NCBI GenBank assembly: GCA_006226375.1
Contig: SBHC01000058.1
Coordinates: 1-64,000 of the forward strand
Reading direction: 5' to 3'
Origin: Deltaproteobacteria bacterium
GTDB taxonomy: Bacteria > Myxococcota_C > UBA6777
DNA length: 64,000 nt
Shown piece by piece: positions 8,830-18,623 of the stretch. The position numbers and the translations under genes are program-made. Position 1 is the stretch's first letter, and each line of letters opens with the position of its first letter. The notes under the pieces were generated by a model. The model was given only the letters and a program-made list of their open reading frames with translations. It did no database searches and was not told the origin of the DNA.

Positions 8830-10475
8830 GATTGCTCCTCGTCATTACGAAGAAAGGCAGGTGGCCGAAGATCGCGAGCGGTTGCTTCCGGAAACTCACG
8901 ATACTCTGGCATCGCCCCACCATTAAGTCCTGGAATGCTCGCCTCTGATGTACCGGGAAGCGCATAAGCAGGAACAGTATGGTCTCCATCGTGATACATC
9001 GGTCGAGCCTGTTCGGGAGCCACCTGCCCTCCCTGCATCACTGGCATGTGGATCATCCCAGTAACGGGCCCGATATCACGGGCGTCTTGTTGGATACTTG
9101 CAAAGCTGGAGTTCGGTGTTGGCGCCTTCGACATCATCGCGGCAGGTGACTGTTGCAAAGCGCTTTGCCCTCCCCCTTGAGAAGGTCGATGATACACCTC
9201 GGGAGGAGAAGAAGGATAATTGTAACCAGCCTGAGCAACATGAGCAGGAGCATCAGCCATTAACTCTGCAACGTTGTCTTGCTCCGACCAGTGCAGATCA
9301 ACAGACGACTTCGCCTGAAAAGAAGATGTTGGGATATTGGCTACAGTGTGTTGGTGCTGTTGAGGCATTGTGGCTTGTACAAGAGCGGTACCCTGTTCCA
9401 ACAATGGGGAAGACTGCTCTTGCGCTTCAGCCACCTGAGCCAACGTATGCACGTCAGACAACGATTGGGGCTCAAGCCGAACAGGCTTCAAAGCGATCCC
9501 TGTAGATGAAGGCGCGTGACTCCCCAGTACAGGGGCCGGCTCTTCCGCAAGCTCTTCCTTTTCAGGCTGCTCTTGCTGAGGTGCAATGGGCTTTGCAGGG
9601 CTTTCAAGAACAGCCCGGGCAGGTAACGATGTCCGCTCAAAGAACCAATAGGTACGAAACAAAAAACGTGGGCCGACTGCCAAAAAGAGCAGCGCCCAGA
9701 TCGCCTGCGGTGCAACAAACATCACCTGCGAGAACAAAGCCATATCCGAGGACCCAGCAGACTGACCAAACACATATTGTTTGTCGAGAAAAAGAGATTC
9801 AATCCGCATCCATGGTGCAAGACAAAGAGACGCTGCTAGAAGAAAATAGAGAGACTTCAAAAGCCTTTCGGGTAGAGCGAACGCCACAACCACAAGAGTA
9901 AGGCCTAGGCTACCGATCGCGATCCATGGAAAAAGTTGAAACTCGACATAAGACAGAGAGGAAAGAATCATCGCCCCAAGTCCAGCGATCGCAAACTTAT
10001 GAATCGCATAGAGACGCGACAAAGGCCAAATCGCCAGCCCCAAGACAAAGACGCTCCATCCAACAAGATAGAGTTGATTTTGCAGCGAGCTCGCCTGAAA
10101 GACAAACCCATACAAAAGCCCCAAAGATACAGCAAGAGCCAGACCCCGACTGAACGGACTAGGCCTCGCAGCCAAGAGCAACAACCACCCCGCAAACATG
10201 GAACCAACCAACCCAGCAGCGGCAACAGAAGACTGACCAAAGGGTGTTGCCGGATGACGAACATGCGCGATGCCAGAAGCATCTGCAAAGAACTTCAAAA
10301 CAGGCCCATCCCCTCCCATCATCAGCCCCATAGTGATCTGAAAGCTTTCGTAACACCACGTAAAGAAGAGCTGAAATGGATAAATGACGTAAGCACCGTA
10401 AGGTACGTTGGCACATAACAACAGCAAACCCAGTGCAATCCACAGTGATTTTTTTTTGAGGGGATGCGCTTCCAT
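8826..10475 (-). CDS. Multi-spanning membrane protein with Pro/Gln-rich cytoplasmic tail, unknown function
   Basis: Not recognised. The N-terminal 300 residues contain about eight to nine hydrophobic segments, starting after a basic HPLKKKS. They are followed by about 250 residues rich in Gln, Pro, Ser and Ala without a recognisable domain. ATG at 10475 follows AGAGAGGA and is preferred over an in-frame codon 17 residues upstream. Codons 8-10 lie in an uninterrupted A9 tract (plus-strand T9 at 10449-10457), a possible slippage site. It is monocistronic, between the Rpn remnant and the tRNA promoter. Length 549 residues. Confidence 0.7.
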   Translation of the reverse strand: MEAHPLKKKSLWIALGLLLLCANVPYGAYVIYPFQLFFTWCYESFQITMGLMMGGDGPVLKFFADASGIAHVRHPATPFGQSSVAAAGLVGSMFAGWLLLLAARPSPFSRGLALAVSLGLLYGFVFQASSLQNQLYLVGWSVFVLGLAIWPLSRLYAIHKFAIAGLGAMILSSLSYVEFQLFPWIAIGSLGLTLVVVAFALPERLLKSLYFLLAASLCLAPWMRIESLFLDKQYVFGQSAGSSDMALFSQVMFVAPQAIWALLFLAVGPRFLFRTYWFFERTSLPARAVLESPAKPIAPQQEQPEKEELAEEPAPVLGSHAPSSTGIALKPVRLEPQSLSDVHTLAQVAEAQEQSSPLLEQGTALVQATMPQQHQHTVANIPTSSFQAKSSVDLHWSEQDNVAELMADAPAHVAQAGYNYPSSPPEVYHRPSQGGGQSALQQSPAAMMSKAPTPNSSFASIQQDARDIGPVTGMIHMPVMQGGQVAPEQARPMYHDGDHTVPAYALPGTSEASIPGLNGGAMPEYREFPEATARDLRPPAFLRNDEEQS

Positions 10476-10692
10476 GAAGGTCCTCTCTTGTTTGAGAAAC
10501 ACAAAAAGAGTCGATGCCAAAACCATTTGCGCTTAAGGTAACATGCCTGTACACGATCGGCAACGCCACCCGCTCGGCCCGACAAACAAGAACCTTATGG
10601 AGTCGTCTCGATTTTTTTGCCCCTCCACTCCAACAGAACCTTCCGGAAACACTGCGGGTTCGAGGTTATCTTCGGAACACCCATTTTTAGTA

Positions 10693-10721
10693 TTGACAGG
10701 GTAGGGGGAGTGTGTTAGATA
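10693..10721 (+). promoter_or_regulatory. Promoter of the Pro-Arg-Arg-Leu tRNA cluster
   Basis: TTGACA (10693-10698), a 17-bp spacer and TAGATA (10716-10721) form a near-consensus sigma-70-type promoter about 200 bp upstream of tRNA-Pro. The intervening leader contains a small hairpin GTTTGGA/TCCAAAC at 10747-10763. The rest of 10476-10923 shows no gene. Confidence 0.6.
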
Positions 10722-10923
10722 CTCACCCCTGCTGAACGATAGGTTGGTTTGGACCTTCCAAACTTCCTGAAGCAGCAAGGTGCTTGCTTTTGCTCTCCGC
10801 TTCAGCATGGCCAGCTTCCTCAACACTCTTCTTCGTGAAGGAGATTGAAAAAAGAAGGAAGCAAAGAGTGAACCACTCCAAAGGCATTTCGTAAGAAACG
10901 TTGGCCGAAACAGCCAACAATAT

Positions 10924-11000
<77 letters not shown>

Positions 11001-11022
11001 TTTTTTGTCTTTGGAACACCAC

Positions 11023-11096
<74 letters not shown>

Positions 11097-11198
11097 CCTC
11101 ATCAAGCCTGATGCAAAGGATACGTTGAAAACCAACAGGTTCTTGGCCGCAGGTACGTAACAAGTGAATATATCCAGGTACATTGTACGATGTACCAT

Positions 11199-11272
<74 letters not shown>

Positions 11273-11328
11273 CTCTTTTTCCTTTTCTGTCTCTCCCATG
11301 AGTGCTAAATCCCTTCTCGTTCTTTTAT

Positions 11329-11410
11329 GCGAAGGTGGCGGAATTGGTAGACGCGCTGGACTTAGGATCCAGTGACTTCGGTCGTGGGGGTTCAAGTCCC
11401 CCTCTTCGCA
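11329..11410 (+). tRNA. tRNA-Leu (anticodon TAG)
   Basis: 82 nt class II tRNA with a variable arm (TGACTTCGGTCG). Acceptor GCGAAGG, loop CTTAGGA giving anticodon TAG, discriminator A, no encoded CCA. It lies 85 bp upstream of tig. Confidence 0.95.
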
Positions 11411-11495
11411 CTAGCCCCCTTCGGGCTCCCCACATGTTTCCAATCTTATATGCACTCCATGACAGTTTCACTCTCAAATCAAAAAGGTCACTTCC

Positions 11496-12959
11496 ATGAA
11501 GTTTGATGTCCAAGAAGTCAGCTCTGTGGTTCGCAAGGTTACGTTTGAGGCCCCTGCAGAAGATGTGAATGAAATTCTCAACAACACTTACCGTGACTTG
11601 GGAAAATACGTTCGCCTCAAAGGCTTCCGTAAAGGTCGAGTACCCGCAAAGGTTCTAGCCCGGATGCCCAAATACCGCGACATCGCCCACGAAGAAGTGA
11701 CCAAGCAGCTCCAACAACGAGGCTTTCAAGCGTTGTTGGATGAAGTCGAGTGGAGCCCCCTTCACATCTCCGATCCAGATGCGAGCCCAATCGCTCACAA
11801 CCAACCCTACTCGTTCACCATCGAGTTTGAGATCCGACCCAGCATCAAGTTGGACAACCTCTCCGACATCGAAGTCGACTTTGAAACCGTGACTGTGGAA
11901 GACAGTGATGTAGAAAAGGTGATTGAAGACAAGCGTCAAGGCGCAGTCATCATGGCACCTGTGGATCGAGGCGCCCAAGAAGGCGACCAAGTGAAAGCCG
12001 AATACATCAACGTAGAACAACTCAACAAAGAAGACAGCGACGAAGAGCCTGAGTTCATTCCGATGGACTTCGAAATGGGCAAGCAGAACGTCTCAGAAGA
12101 CATCGAAAAAGGCCTCACCGGAGCCAAAGCTGGCGACGAAGTGGAGATCACCCTGACTCCTCCCTCCACAGGAGAAGAGAACGAAGATGCTGATGTTCCA
12201 TCGCCTCCCACCTTTAAGTTCAAAGTGAAAGAAGTCTTGGAGCGCCAACTGCCCGAACTCGACGATGAGTTCGCCAAAGACAATGACTACGAAGACTTGG
12301 CAGACATGCGTGCCCAGGTCCGCAAAGAGTTGGAAGAAGCAGAGAACAAGCACAGCGAACAACGGGCGGAAGAAGGCCTGATCCAATCGCTGATCAAGGC
12401 TATTGAGTTCGAGATCCCCCCCAACCTGCTCAAGCAACACTCCAACAGCAAGCTGCAACGCATCCAGCAGCTGATGATGTACCTCGGCAACGACAACGAG
12501 ATCATCCAACAACAGCTGGGCAAGTTGGAAGAAGAAGCGGAAGAAGATATCCGCCGCGAATTCATCCTCCAGCAAGTCATCGCCAACCAAGAGCTTGACT
12601 GCACAGATGAGGAGCTCGAAGAAAAGTTCGAGCAGATCGCCAAGTCACAAAACCGCACAGTCGCTCACATCAAGAGCCAGTACAACGACGACGAGAGAGA
12701 CTCTCTGCGTCGCCAAGTCAAGCGCGACAAAGCGATGGAATACCTCTTGGGTCAAGTCACCAAGAACGAGATCTCCCTGACCAAGACCGAGCGCATGGAG
12801 CGAATCAAGGCCGAGCGAGCGGAAGAGCACTCTCATGACCACGATCACGGTCACGAGCATGTGCACAATGAGAACTGTGATCACAGCCACGACCATGATC
12901 ACGAGCACAACGCTGAAGAAGCATCCACCGACGAAAAAGCAGCTTCCTCTGAGGAATAA
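11496..12959 (+). CDS. tig: Trigger factor with histidine-rich C-terminal tail
   Basis: Ribosome-associated chaperone and prolyl isomerase for nascent chains. The ribosome-binding signature GFRKGRVP lies at about residues 42-49, followed by an FKBP-like domain (about 150-250) and the alpha-helical C-terminal chaperone domain (about 260-440). Unusually, the last 50 residues are dominated by His-Asp/His-Glu pairs (for example HSHDHDHGHEH), a likely metal-binding tail similar in kind to that of SlyD. Length is 487 residues against about 430 in E. coli. It is first in the tig-clpP-clpX order; clpP has its own promoter 320 bp downstream. Confidence 0.96.
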   Translation: MKFDVQEVSSVVRKVTFEAPAEDVNEILNNTYRDLGKYVRLKGFRKGRVPAKVLARMPKYRDIAHEEVTKQLQQRGFQALLDEVEWSPLHISDPDASPIAHNQPYSFTIEFEIRPSIKLDNLSDIEVDFETVTVEDSDVEKVIEDKRQGAVIMAPVDRGAQEGDQVKAEYINVEQLNKEDSDEEPEFIPMDFEMGKQNVSEDIEKGLTGAKAGDEVEITLTPPSTGEENEDADVPSPPTFKFKVKEVLERQLPELDDEFAKDNDYEDLADMRAQVRKELEEAENKHSEQRAEEGLIQSLIKAIEFEIPPNLLKQHSNSKLQRIQQLMMYLGNDNEIIQQQLGKLEEEAEEDIRREFILQQVIANQELDCTDEELEEKFEQIAKSQNRTVAHIKSQYNDDERDSLRRQVKRDKAMEYLLGQVTKNEISLTKTERMERIKAERAEEHSHDHDHGHEHVHNENCDHSHDHDHEHNAEEASTDEKAASSEE

Positions 12960-13161
12960 GCCTCCCCTCCCCCAACGTTCTCCCCCATGCTTCCCTTGTG
13001 TAGAGCCCCTCGAACTTTTCCTGCATTCCTAGCCTTTTGCTGAAGCTCACGCGCCCTTCCATAGAACAATCACTGCAGTTCTTGTAGAGAGTTCTGAGGA
13101 AAACATTGCGCTACGGGGAACAATGATTATGGTTGTAGGAACGCCGCAGCGAGTAGAACGC

Positions 13162-13191
13162 TTGACGATACCTCGTTCACTTCGATAACAT
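13162..13191 (+). promoter_or_regulatory. Promoter of clpP-clpX
   Basis: TTGACG (13162-13167), an 18-bp spacer and TAACAT (13186-13191), 90 bp upstream of the clpP start. The rest of the 320-bp tig-clpP gap holds no gene. Confidence 0.55.
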
Positions 13192-13280
13192 CGGGCAGAT
13201 TCTCGCCTGGCGAACCCGACCCAACGCAGACAAACGCGGGGAAACGCATACGTTTCGCCCCACGATGAGGAGTGGTTTCT

Positions 13281-13892
13281 ATGCCCTTAGTACCTTTTGT
13301 GATCGAACAAACCCACCGCGGGGAGCGCTCTTACGACATTTACTCTCGTTTGCTTAAAGATCGCATCATCTTCCTGGGCACCCCAATTAATGATGACGTA
13401 GCCAATGTGATCATTGCCCAGATGCTGTTTCTGGAGTCGGAAGACCCTGACAAAGACATTAACCTGTACATCAACTCGCCCGGCGGTTCGGTGACAGCAG
13501 GCCTCGCCATCTATGACTCCATGCAGTACGTGCAGCCCCCTGTCTCCACTCTGTGTTTGGGACAAGCGGCCTCCATGGGTGCGCTGCTTCTTGCAGCAGG
13601 CGCTGAGGGCAAACGCTTCGCCCTGCCCAACTCACGAATCATGATCCACCAACCTCTTGGTGGCGTGGGAGGACAGGCCACAGACATCGAGATCCACGCC
13701 AAAGAGATCCTCAGAATGAAGCACTTGCTCAATGAGATCATCTCCAACCACAGCGGCAAAAACATCGATGATGTCGAGAAAGACACCGACCGCGACTATT
13801 TCATGGGTCCGGTGGAAGCCAAAGAGTACGGCCTGATTGACCACGTGGTCGCGACCAAAGCTGAGGCATCTGAACAGCTTGAAAACGACTAA
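13281..13892 (+). CDS. clpP: ATP-dependent Clp protease proteolytic subunit
   Basis: Serine peptidase that forms a double heptameric chamber and degrades substrates fed by ClpX. The catalytic triad is visible as Ser98 (QAASMGA), His123 (MIHQPLGG) and Asp172. ATG at 13281 follows GAGGAG and is preferred over the GTG three codons upstream. Length 203 residues, the usual size. It is directly followed by clpX after 62 bp. Confidence 0.97.
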   Translation: MPLVPFVIEQTHRGERSYDIYSRLLKDRIIFLGTPINDDVANVIIAQMLFLESEDPDKDINLYINSPGGSVTAGLAIYDSMQYVQPPVSTLCLGQAASMGALLLAAGAEGKRFALPNSRIMIHQPLGGVGGQATDIEIHAKEILRMKHLLNEIISNHSGKNIDDVEKDTDRDYFMGPVEAKEYGLIDHVVATKAEASEQLEND

Positions 13893-13954
13893 GCGTCCCA
13901 CCGTTCCAGCCCCTCTTCTCCCCACACCTTACTCACCGGACACGAGGTAGTCTT

Positions 13955-15214
13955 ATGGCACCAGAATTCATGGGCGATTCAAGCAGTTTGTTCTGCTCGT
14001 TTTGTGGCAAGAACCAAGGCGAAGTGCGAAAGCTCATCGCAGGCCCCAACAACGTCAACATCTGCGACGAATGCATCGATCTGTGCAACGATATCATCAA
14101 CGATCAGGTTGAATCAGAGGAAGGCGCTGAGACCAACAGCTTCTCCCTGCTCAAGCCCTCACAGATCAAAGAACTGCTCGACGAGTACATCATCGGCCAG
14201 GACTACGCCAAGAAGATCCTCGCGGTTGCCGTACACAACCACTACAAGCGAATCGACACCTCCGTCGATATGGAAGAGGTCGAGCTTCACAAGTCCAACA
14301 TCCTTCTTTTGGGTCCGACAGGTTCAGGAAAAACGCTCCTTGCTCAAACGCTCGCCCGGATCCTTCGGGTGCCTTTCGCGATCGCCGACGCCACCACGCT
14401 TACGGAAGCCGGCTACGTGGGGGAAGATGTAGAGAACATTCTCGTCTCTCTGCTTCAATCCGCCGACTACGATCTGGAACAAACCCAACGTGGGATCATC
14501 TACATTGATGAGATCGACAAAGTCTGTCGAAAGAGTGACTCCCCTTCCATCACGAGAGATGTCTCGGGAGAGGGTGTCCAGCAAGCTCTCCTGAAGATCT
14601 TAGAAGGCACCGTCGCGAACGTTCCTCCCAAAGGAGGTAGAAAGCACCCACAACAAGACTTTCTGCCTGTAGACACTACCAACATCCTCTTTATCTGTGG
14701 TGGGGCGTTTACGGGCGTCGAAGAAGCGATTATGCGTCGCCAGCAACAACGACTGATAGGCTTTGGCTCAGATATATCCAGCCGCAAAGAAAAGAACATT
14801 GGAGAGTGGCTACAGGAAATACAGCCCGAAGACCTCATCGAATACGGCTTGATCCCCGAATTCGTGGGACGCCTCCCAGTCCTCGCCACTCTGAATCAAC
14901 TCGACGAAGACGCCTTGGTCCAAATCCTAACGGAGCCCAAAAACGCCCTCACCAAGCAATACCAGCGTCTGTTTGAGTTGGATGGCATCGAGCTTACCTT
15001 TGCTCCAGATTCCTTACGTGCAGTGGCCCAACAAGCCCTGGAGCGAGAGACTGGAGCCCGAGGCCTTCGCTCTATCCTTGAAAACACAATGCTCGACTTA
15101 ATGTACGAGCTCCCTTCCGAAAACGATGTGGTTGGGGTTGAGATCACAGCCAAGGCGATTCAAGGTGAAGAACCCCCAATCATCCACCGACGCTCCTACC
15201 AAGAAGCGAGTTAG
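13955..15214 (+). CDS. clpX: ATP-dependent Clp protease ATP-binding subunit ClpX
   Basis: AAA+ unfoldase that recognises and threads substrates into ClpP. The N-terminal C4 zinc finger uses Cys14, Cys17, Cys37 and Cys40. Walker A GPTGSGKT is at 120-127 and Walker B IIYIDEID at 181-188. Pore loop GYVGED and the sensor-2 region GARGLRSI are present. Length 419 residues is standard. The following gene is hup, with no lon gene in between, unlike the E. coli order. Confidence 0.97.
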   Translation: MAPEFMGDSSSLFCSFCGKNQGEVRKLIAGPNNVNICDECIDLCNDIINDQVESEEGAETNSFSLLKPSQIKELLDEYIIGQDYAKKILAVAVHNHYKRIDTSVDMEEVELHKSNILLLGPTGSGKTLLAQTLARILRVPFAIADATTLTEAGYVGEDVENILVSLLQSADYDLEQTQRGIIYIDEIDKVCRKSDSPSITRDVSGEGVQQALLKILEGTVANVPPKGGRKHPQQDFLPVDTTNILFICGGAFTGVEEAIMRRQQQRLIGFGSDISSRKEKNIGEWLQEIQPEDLIEYGLIPEFVGRLPVLATLNQLDEDALVQILTEPKNALTKQYQRLFELDGIELTFAPDSLRAVAQQALERETGARGLRSILENTMLDLMYELPSENDVVGVEITAKAIQGEEPPIIHRRSYQEAS

Positions 15215-15600
15215 TTCTCTCGACTCCCTCTCCCCCCTCTCCCCAAACCCACAAAAATCTTCCAACCCATGATGATCGCTTCATGATCACACTCATTGAT
15301 CACAAAGATCACAACCCAAAACAATCGCAAGATCTGAATTTCGACCCTATGAATCCTTATTCATAGTCTCTCTGTGGTTTCTCAACAGAGAAAAAATCTT
15401 CTTCTTCTCCCGATATTCTGGGCAGATGTCTTGATCGAGATGCCATTTAAGGGCGCCGGCCACACCAAACAAACAAACTCAACAAATACAAACACATAAC
15501 CCCAACCCCTCCCTAAACACCCCGAAGTTTTCGGGACCTTTGGGGTCCATTTCCGGGGAATCTCCCACAGTAGCGAGAGGTTGGCCGGATTTTTTTTTGA
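15215..15600. other. clpX-hup intergenic region with GATC cluster and tandem hairpins
   Basis: No gene seen. Five GATC sites fall within about 60 nt (15274-15334), several inside TGATCA or ATGATC contexts. Further on, CCCGAA/TTCGGG and GGACC/GGTCC hairpins occur around 15520-15555 and may mark the end of the clpX transcript. A T9 run at 15591-15599 precedes the hup promoter. Confidence 0.4.
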
Positions 15601-15608
15601 ATTTTATC

Positions 15609-15637
15609 TTGACGGCATAGGGAAAGGTTGCTTACAT
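15609..15637 (+). promoter_or_regulatory. Promoter of hup
   Basis: TTGACG (15609-15614), a 17-bp spacer and TTACAT (15632-15637). It lies about 98 bp before the hup ATG and gives the HU gene its own promoter separate from clpX. Confidence 0.6.
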
Positions 15638-15734
15638 ACAGGGCAGAGGATGTTTGGGTAGTAAACAACCGAAAACTTGGGGAAGATTTCAAGATTTCAT
15701 CGGTTACCCATCACCGATACACAGGAGAGTGACA

Positions 15735-16133
15735 ATGAACAAGAAAGAGCTGATCTCCGCGGTTGCAGACCGCACCAGTCTGTCCAAGAAGGATGTTGAA
15801 TCTGCGTTTGGTGCCATCTTTGATACCATCAAAGATGTCCTCTCTCGCCGTGAAAAGATCTCCATCAAAGGCTTCGGAACCTTCTCCGTGAAGGACCGCA
15901 AGGCCAAAACCGGTCGTCACCCACGTACGGGCAAGACCCTCCAGATCCCCGCACGTACCGTGCCGGTGTTCAAGGCAGGATCTCAACTCAAAGACGTTGT
16001 GGCTGGCGCGAAAAAGAGCAAGCGCAAGGCTGCTACCAAGAAAAAAGCGGCTACCAAGAAAAAAGCGGCTACCAAGAAAAAAGCGGCTACCAAGAAAAAA
16101 GCCACAACCAAGAAGAAGGGTCGCAAGAAGTAA
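15735..16133 (+). CDS. hup: HU-family DNA-binding protein with lysine-rich histone H1-like tail
   Basis: Nucleoid-associated protein that bends DNA. Residues 1-90 are a standard HU fold, with MNKKELI, the GFGTFSVKDRKAKTGRHPRTGK beta arm (key GRHPRTGK) and IPARTVPVFKAG. The last 40 residues are a Lys/Ala/Thr tail with KAATKK repeats, as known in some deltaproteobacteria and actinobacteria. ATG at 15735 follows AGGAGAG; a longer in-frame start 27 codons upstream would place non-HU sequence at the N-terminus and is rejected. Length 132 residues. Confidence 0.95.
   Translation: MNKKELISAVADRTSLSKKDVESAFGAIFDTIKDVLSRREKISIKGFGTFSVKDRKAKTGRHPRTGKTLQIPARTVPVFKAGSQLKDVVAGAKKSKRKAATKKKAATKKKAATKKKAATKKKATTKKKGRKK
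16032..16107 (+). repeat. 18-bp tandem repeat in hup
   Basis: About four near-identical copies of an 18-bp unit encode Ala-Thr-Lys-Lys-Lys-Ala in the HU tail. In-frame copy change would alter tail length without disrupting the fold. Confidence 0.85.
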
Positions 16134-16619
16134 GAACGCTTCTCAGGCCTTTTTCGCTCGGATAGGCTCCTATCCCCCAAGGGGAGCCCTACCGTGCATC
16201 TCTGCCCATCTTTCCTCAACCAAACGCACCGTTCTTCCCTTCTCGCAGACTCCAGCTTCCATCTCCTTTTTCACTTCCAGCGTTGGCGCCAGCTCTACAA
16301 ACCTGATACGCCACGTCCACACACTTGACATCCTATCGTACAGATGCCATTGATACGGGTGCTCGCACCTGTCGAGCATGAAGATTGGATAGACGTCGTT
16401 TCCCTAAGACATGGACCGATTGGCCATGATCGAAACACAAAAACCTCTATCATCTTCCTACAGCAGCAACCGCTTTGATCTGAACACAGACAGAGACGGG
16501 AACGGATGGACTCCTCAATCCACATGGCCTTCTGCTTCAAGCAGAGTACAGCGTTGGAAGAGCCCTGGTTCCCGGACCGTTGACCAGGGATGCCAGCAAG
16601 GCAGCAGAGAGGAGACACC
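16134..16619. other. hup-panB intergenic region
   Basis: No gene seen. A hairpin GGATAG/CTATCC lies at 16160-16175, 27 nt after the hup stop, without a T-run. A possible panB promoter starts with TTGACA at 16325-16330 and TTGATA at 16350-16355, but the spacer of 19 bp is long. Confidence 0.3.
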
Positions 16620-17546
16620 ATGTACGGTCGTCCAGCAACTTCCGCAGAACTTCCGCAACAAGCACCGTCCCATCTTCCGGCCCAACCGCAAGAAGCGCAA
16701 CAATCCGACGCGCAGGCACCACAACCCGCTCAACAAATTCGTCGTCCACGACGCATCACAGTTCGCACCCTTCGTCGCATGAAGGCCAATCGCGAAAAGA
16801 TTACAATGCTGACAGCATACGATGCCCCGTTTGCCAGCCTTCTGGATCGCTCCGGCATCGAGATGTTGTTGGTTGGTGACTCCCTCGGCATGGTGATTCA
16901 AGGCGAAGCGAACACCTTGTCTGTCACCATGGACCAGATGGTCTATCACACCCGCTGTGTCTCACGAAATGCCCAGCGCGCCATGGTTGTCGGCGACATG
17001 CCGTTCATGAGCTACCAGGTGTCACCCGAACAGGCCCTGACCAACGCGGGTCGCTTGGTGCAAGAAGGTGGCGCCCATGCTGTGAAGTTGGAAGGTGGCG
17101 CAGATGTGGCCCCAGCCATTCGCAAGATCGTCAACGCTGGCATTCCAGTGGTAGGACACCTGGGTCTAACACCCCAAAGTGTCCATGCGATGGGAGGCTT
17201 TGTCATCCAAGGACGCAAGCCTGAGCAAGCAGAACAGATCAAACAAGACGCTCTCCTTCTCCAGGAAGCAGGCGCTTGTTGCCTGGTACTTGAAGGCATT
17301 CCCAGCGCGCTCGCCGCAGAGATCACACAGCTCTTGGACATTCCAACGGTTGGCATTGGTGCAGGGGATGGCTGCGACGGTCAAGTCCTCGTTACACACG
17401 ATATGCTTGGGCTGAACACCGAGTTTGTCCCCAGCTTTGTCAAGCAGTACTCGCGACTCCACGCTCTCATTGAACAAGCTGTTCAGCAGTACATCTCTGA
17501 GGTTAAGCAGTCCATCTTCCCTGAAGAAGAACACTCCTACGACTAG
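16620..17546 (+). CDS. panB: 3-methyl-2-oxobutanoate hydroxymethyltransferase
   Basis: Ketopantoate hydroxymethyltransferase, the first committed step of pantothenate and CoA synthesis. Core motifs are [18 protein letters not shown] with metal-binding Asp, [28 protein letters not shown] and [14 protein letters not shown]. The 308 residues include about 45 extra Pro/Gln-rich residues at the N-terminus that the family usually lacks. ATG at 16620 follows GAGGAG, which argues that the extension is translated. panC and panD are not nearby. It converges on the next gene with an 18-bp gap. Confidence 0.95.
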   Translation: MYGRPATSAELPQQAPSHLPAQPQEAQQSDAQAPQPAQQIRRPRRITVRTLRRMKANREKITMLTAYDAPFASLLDRSGIEMLLVGDSLGMVIQGEANTLSVTMDQMVYHTRCVSRNAQRAMVVGDMPFMSYQVSPEQALTNAGRLVQEGGAHAVKLEGGADVAPAIRKIVNAGIPVVGHLGLTPQSVHAMGGFVIQGRKPEQAEQIKQDALLLQEAGACCLVLEGIPSALAAEITQLLDIPTVGIGAGDGCDGQVLVTHDMLGLNTEFVPSFVKQYSRLHALIEQAVQQYISEVKQSIFPEEEHSYD

Positions 17547-17564
17547 AACGCCCTCCCCTCTTCC

Positions 17565-18308
17565 TCAACGCCGCCAAACCGCTCCAATCCACAGTCGCGC
17601 AGAACCATGAACCGCGGTGGCCGAAGGACTAAGAATCGCCCCCAAGTTTCCAGCAAAGATCATCGGTCCAATCGCAACTCGCCCAAACAAGGCGTAGTTC
17701 TCATTGATGGTGTATTCAGCACCTGCGACGACTTCTATCGGCAAATGAAGACCCATCGTGGGTCGAATGATCCCGGAGATGTTGAGAGCGCTACCGGCAT
17801 CAGGCTCAAAACCGATGTGAAACTGAAAGTCCAGCCCTCCGTAAAGGTTCAGCTTGTTGTTCACCTGGTAGCTCACCAGGCCTCCCACCCCCATCAAAAA
17901 CCCAAAGTGGAATCCGTGAATGTTGCTGCCGCCAAGAAATCCCCCTGGTTCAAGGGAGAGGGCAAACTGCAACTTCTTCTTGGAAATGGGCATCAGGTTG
18001 ATCCGCATAGGCGCAGACACAAACGCGTGCAGACCAAAGAAAGGGAAACCAAAATTGTAATTAATGCGCCCCTTCATCGCCAAGTTGAAACGTTTGGAGT
18101 TGGCAAAATCAAACTGGACAAATGCGTCGGGAAAGCCACCACCAAAAGTAATGGCGACCTCCCCCTGTTCCAGAAGAGAACCTCCCAACGCTGACGAGTT
18201 TGCCTGGGCCGAGCGGCTTGTTCCGCTCAAGACAACCACCAAAAGCAGCGCTGTTAGAGTCCAACGAACAACCCGAACCTTATCCACGCACAGCAACCCT
18301 GAATTCAT
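17565..18308 (-). CDS. Predicted outer-membrane beta-barrel-like protein, unknown function
   Basis: Not recognised by family. A signal peptide of about 37 residues ends near SRSAQA. The rest alternates hydrophobic and polar residues with many Gly and aromatic residues, ending in a strand (SARLWIGAVWRR), as expected for a small beta-barrel. ATG at 18308 follows GAGGTG; longer frames upstream are less likely. Length 247 residues. It is single on its strand and converges on panB. An unrelated minus-strand terminator at 18591 lies upstream, so it has its own promoter. Confidence 0.65.
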   Translation of the reverse strand: MNSGLLCVDKVRVVRWTLTALLLVVVLSGTSRSAQANSSALGGSLLEQGEVAITFGGGFPDAFVQFDFANSKRFNLAMKGRINYNFGFPFFGLHAFVSAPMRINLMPISKKKLQFALSLEPGGFLGGSNIHGFHFGFLMGVGGLVSYQVNNKLNLYGGLDFQFHIGFEPDAGSALNISGIIRPTMGLHLPIEVVAGAEYTINENYALFGRVAIGPMIFAGNLGAILSPSATAVHGSARLWIGAVWRR

Positions 18309-18590
18309 CCAGAACACCTCATACATCGCTACTTGGATCACTTGCGGGCAGAACATTTGAAGATCACAAAAACAAGATAGGGACTCACTCTCGTTTGCAC
18401 ACCCCTATCGTCTCTACTCTTAATGTACAAGCCCTGTCCCCCTGTATCACACTTTCCCCACAATGACTATTTTTCCAGGGCTTCGGCAAACCCAAAACCA
18501 ACAACGAAGATGGTTTTGTATACAAGCAAATACAGCACAGAAACCACAACGCGACCGAAATATGACATTTCGATCGCACCCCTCGAAAGC

Positions 18591-18623
18591 AAAAAAAAAC
18601 CTCGACTCATCGCTGAGTCGAGG
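18591..18623 (-). terminator. Strong rho-independent terminator in the T-depleted island
   Basis: A perfect 10-bp stem CCTCGACTCA/TGAGTCGAGG (18600-18609, 18614-18623) with a 4-nt loop is followed on the minus strand by nine Ts (18591-18599). It must end a minus-strand transcript coming from above 18624, yet no gene lies there until the amylase 730 bp away. Confidence 0.85.

Noticed and set aside
15654-15734. N-terminal extension of HU by 27 residues
   Set aside because: The extension does not resemble HU; AGGAGAG before the internal ATG marks the real start.
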